Source: Bugulina stolonifera
Taxonomy: Eukaryota > Bryozoa > Gymnolaemata > Cheilostomatida > Bugulidae
Assembly: GCA_935421135.1 (NCBI GenBank)
Contig: OW285188.1
Location: 23,723,233 to 23,787,232 of the forward strand
Direction: 5' to 3'
DNA: 64,000 nucleotides
Below the pieces are notes generated by a model, which saw only the letters and a program-made list of their open reading frames with translations, made no database searches and was not told the origin of the DNA. The position numbers and the translations under genes were made by a program. Positions 62,501-64,000 of this stretch are shown one piece after another; within the stretch, counting starts at the first letter, position 1; each line of letters begins with the position of its first letter.

Positions 62501-63544
62501 AATGATAAACACAAAGTCACAAATTCCTAAAAGTTGACCAAACAGCGTCAAATCTCTGCCAAGTCTACTTAACTTTGAAAGTATAGTATCAAGAAAGCAC
62601 ACTTGCAATAGCAATGTACAGGCAAGCAAAAAATAATCAAAAAAGACAGCAATAAAAATCATACCCTCCACCTTGCAAAACTAATTAACTGTAGGACTTC
62701 TTTGAGTGAGCTCTCATATTCCTAGTTTTATGAACACTTTTTTATGATTGTGACTGCAAGCCTACATACACTAGTACTATCAAATCAAATTGAGTATATC
62801 TTCCAGTTGAATTTGATGATTTCATTGAATTAGTTCATTTTATTTTCAAACTGAAACTAATATCTACTATCACACTAAAAGAAAAGATTGTAAAAAACAA
62901 GATATAGTTAACTATGTTTACAAATAAAAAATTTACAACTTCACTTGTAAAATGTTTATAAATAATATATAATCATAATTAATAATATAATTATAATACA
63001 GTAATTTCCTGGTGACAAGTGCATTTTTTAGCACTTACACGTTACACGTACATGTATTTTATACAGAATAAAACGATCATATAATAATCATATTCAATGT
63101 TATTTATGCTGTGGCAATAAAAAATAGAAATTCCTCAGGTAATAGAGCATTCAGCATAAATTATTATTAATATAATACAATTATATTATGCCTGTATGTT
63201 CTGTTGATGTGATGTTTGTTGTTGCAACATATATGCTCTTGACATAGCCTAGTTGCTACTTATTTCCTCTATCATTTTGGTACGTCCTTGATCACCTTCT
63301 TCTACACAAAACCCGGGTTCATCAACTAATAACATAAGTGAGGCCCGTAGGCTATATCTCTTCACGAAGAAGGAATTTCCCAGTTGCACAACATGGAAGT
63401 AATGAATGTGGCTTGTGCAGTACAATAGAATATGCAACATCGAATATGGATAAGAATATCGTATCAAAACTTTTGTTGATTGGTATATGAATTACACCAG
63501 AATTTCACGCTTCATTTGCTTTCTATTTTATTGTACTCGTTGTG
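62501..63544. other. Upstream flank of the CNPase-like gene
   Basis: AT-rich; no coding region recognised. The proximal part should contain the promoter of the gene starting at 62500. Confidence 0.5.
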
Positions 63545-63965
63545 GTTCCAATCACTCAATCAATCACTCAGTTCAATAGCTTATTTGACATTGGTAAGAC
63601 CCTTGTTAGAGTTTGCAAGTCAGGTGTGGGACCCTCATCAAAAAAATCAAATCAAACAAATAGAAAAGGTCCAAAATAGAGGGCTAAGGTTTATTTATAA
63701 CATCAAAGGGCAGATTAGCTTTAGGCAGTTAAGAGAAAAAGTTGGCATAAAATCCCTGCAAGAGAGAAGAAGAGAGGCAAGATTTTCACTATTTTTTAGG
63801 TGCCTGGCAGAAGGTATTGAGCCATCTTTTAATTATGATTTAAATAAAATGCACAACACAAGACAGGCTCTCAATACATACACACCGCACATTAAAACGA
63901 ATGTTTTTTATTATTCTTTTTGGCCCAGAACCCTTAGAGAGCTACGCTCTGGATCAGGGGGGTAA
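63545..63965 (+). pseudogene. LINE reverse-transcriptase 3' fragment
   Basis: The frame encodes YLTLVRPLLEFASQVWDPHQ, then KQIEKVQNRGLRFIYN and LQERRREARFSLFFR. This is the region just after the catalytic core in Jockey/CR1/RTE-like non-LTR elements. The 5' part is absent and the end (RELRSGSGG, stop) lacks the usual WNxLP motif, so it is a decayed fragment. It differs from the other two LINE relics. Confidence 0.88.
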
Positions 63966-64000
63966 CTTTCTTGAAAAAGTTGAGGCGGCCAAAATTGGAC

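Noticed and set aside
1..64000. A prokaryotic-style defence, biosynthetic or phage system
   Set aside because: All supported genes are intron-bearing or family-typical eukaryotic genes; no operon, ribosome-binding sites or phage genes were seen.

Overview
The window reads as nuclear DNA of an animal, most likely a marine non-vertebrate and plausibly a demosponge. It is AT-rich. Its genes are split by many GT–AG introns of about 100 to 4,400 bp. The gene set is metazoan (class I myosin of the MYO1C type, C2H2 zinc-finger proteins, an INO80 complex subunit, a CNPase-like protein) but includes a type II NADH dehydrogenase, an enzyme vertebrates lack. The taxon is an inference; I found no lineage-diagnostic gene.

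I reconstructed nine protein genes. Each multi-exon model was assembled by hand from splice sites, exon phases and family similarity, and every model has a total coding length divisible by three. In order: a 22-exon myosin-Ic homologue (+, 551–16314); a 10-exon, nine-finger C2H2 protein (−, 17142–21972); a 16-exon S9C serine peptidase (−, 22979–30693); an 8-exon type II NADH dehydrogenase (−, 31369–34260); an intronless ADAT2 tRNA adenosine deaminase (−, 34870–35400); a 7-exon zinc-finger/coiled-coil protein I cannot name (+, 42479–46589); a 5-exon INO80E homologue (−, 46984–48566); RPL6 (+, 53498–55559) with a 5'TOP leader and two C/D box snoRNAs in successive introns; and a 6-exon CNPase-like polynucleotide kinase/2H phosphoesterase (−, 55789–62500).

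Three gene pairs converge (myosin/zinc finger, zinc-finger coiled-coil/INO80E, RPL6/CNPase-like). The INO80E pair has poly(A) signals placed so that the 3' ends should overlap. The genes do not form one pathway; most serve general cell functions: actin motor, chromatin remodelling, tRNA editing, translation, RNA end chemistry, respiration and peptide turnover.

Mobile DNA fills 35.4–42 kb and 48.6–53.4 kb and also lies in introns. There are three LINE reverse-transcriptase relics. Four insertions have terminal inverted repeats and exact 8-bp target duplications, as expected of hAT-type elements: 21169–21774, 37043–38098, 38691–41826 and 51205–52508. Two of these sit inside LINE relics. A fifth element with inverted ends lies at 49663–50062. 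Tandem arrays include a roughly 34-unit 30/37-bp minisatellite in a peptidase intron and a 32-bp array that has copied a myosin splice acceptor six times. No CRISPR, bacterial operon or tRNA gene was seen. The most interesting items are the splice-acceptor array, the paired snoRNAs that share one guide, and the family of hAT-like elements.
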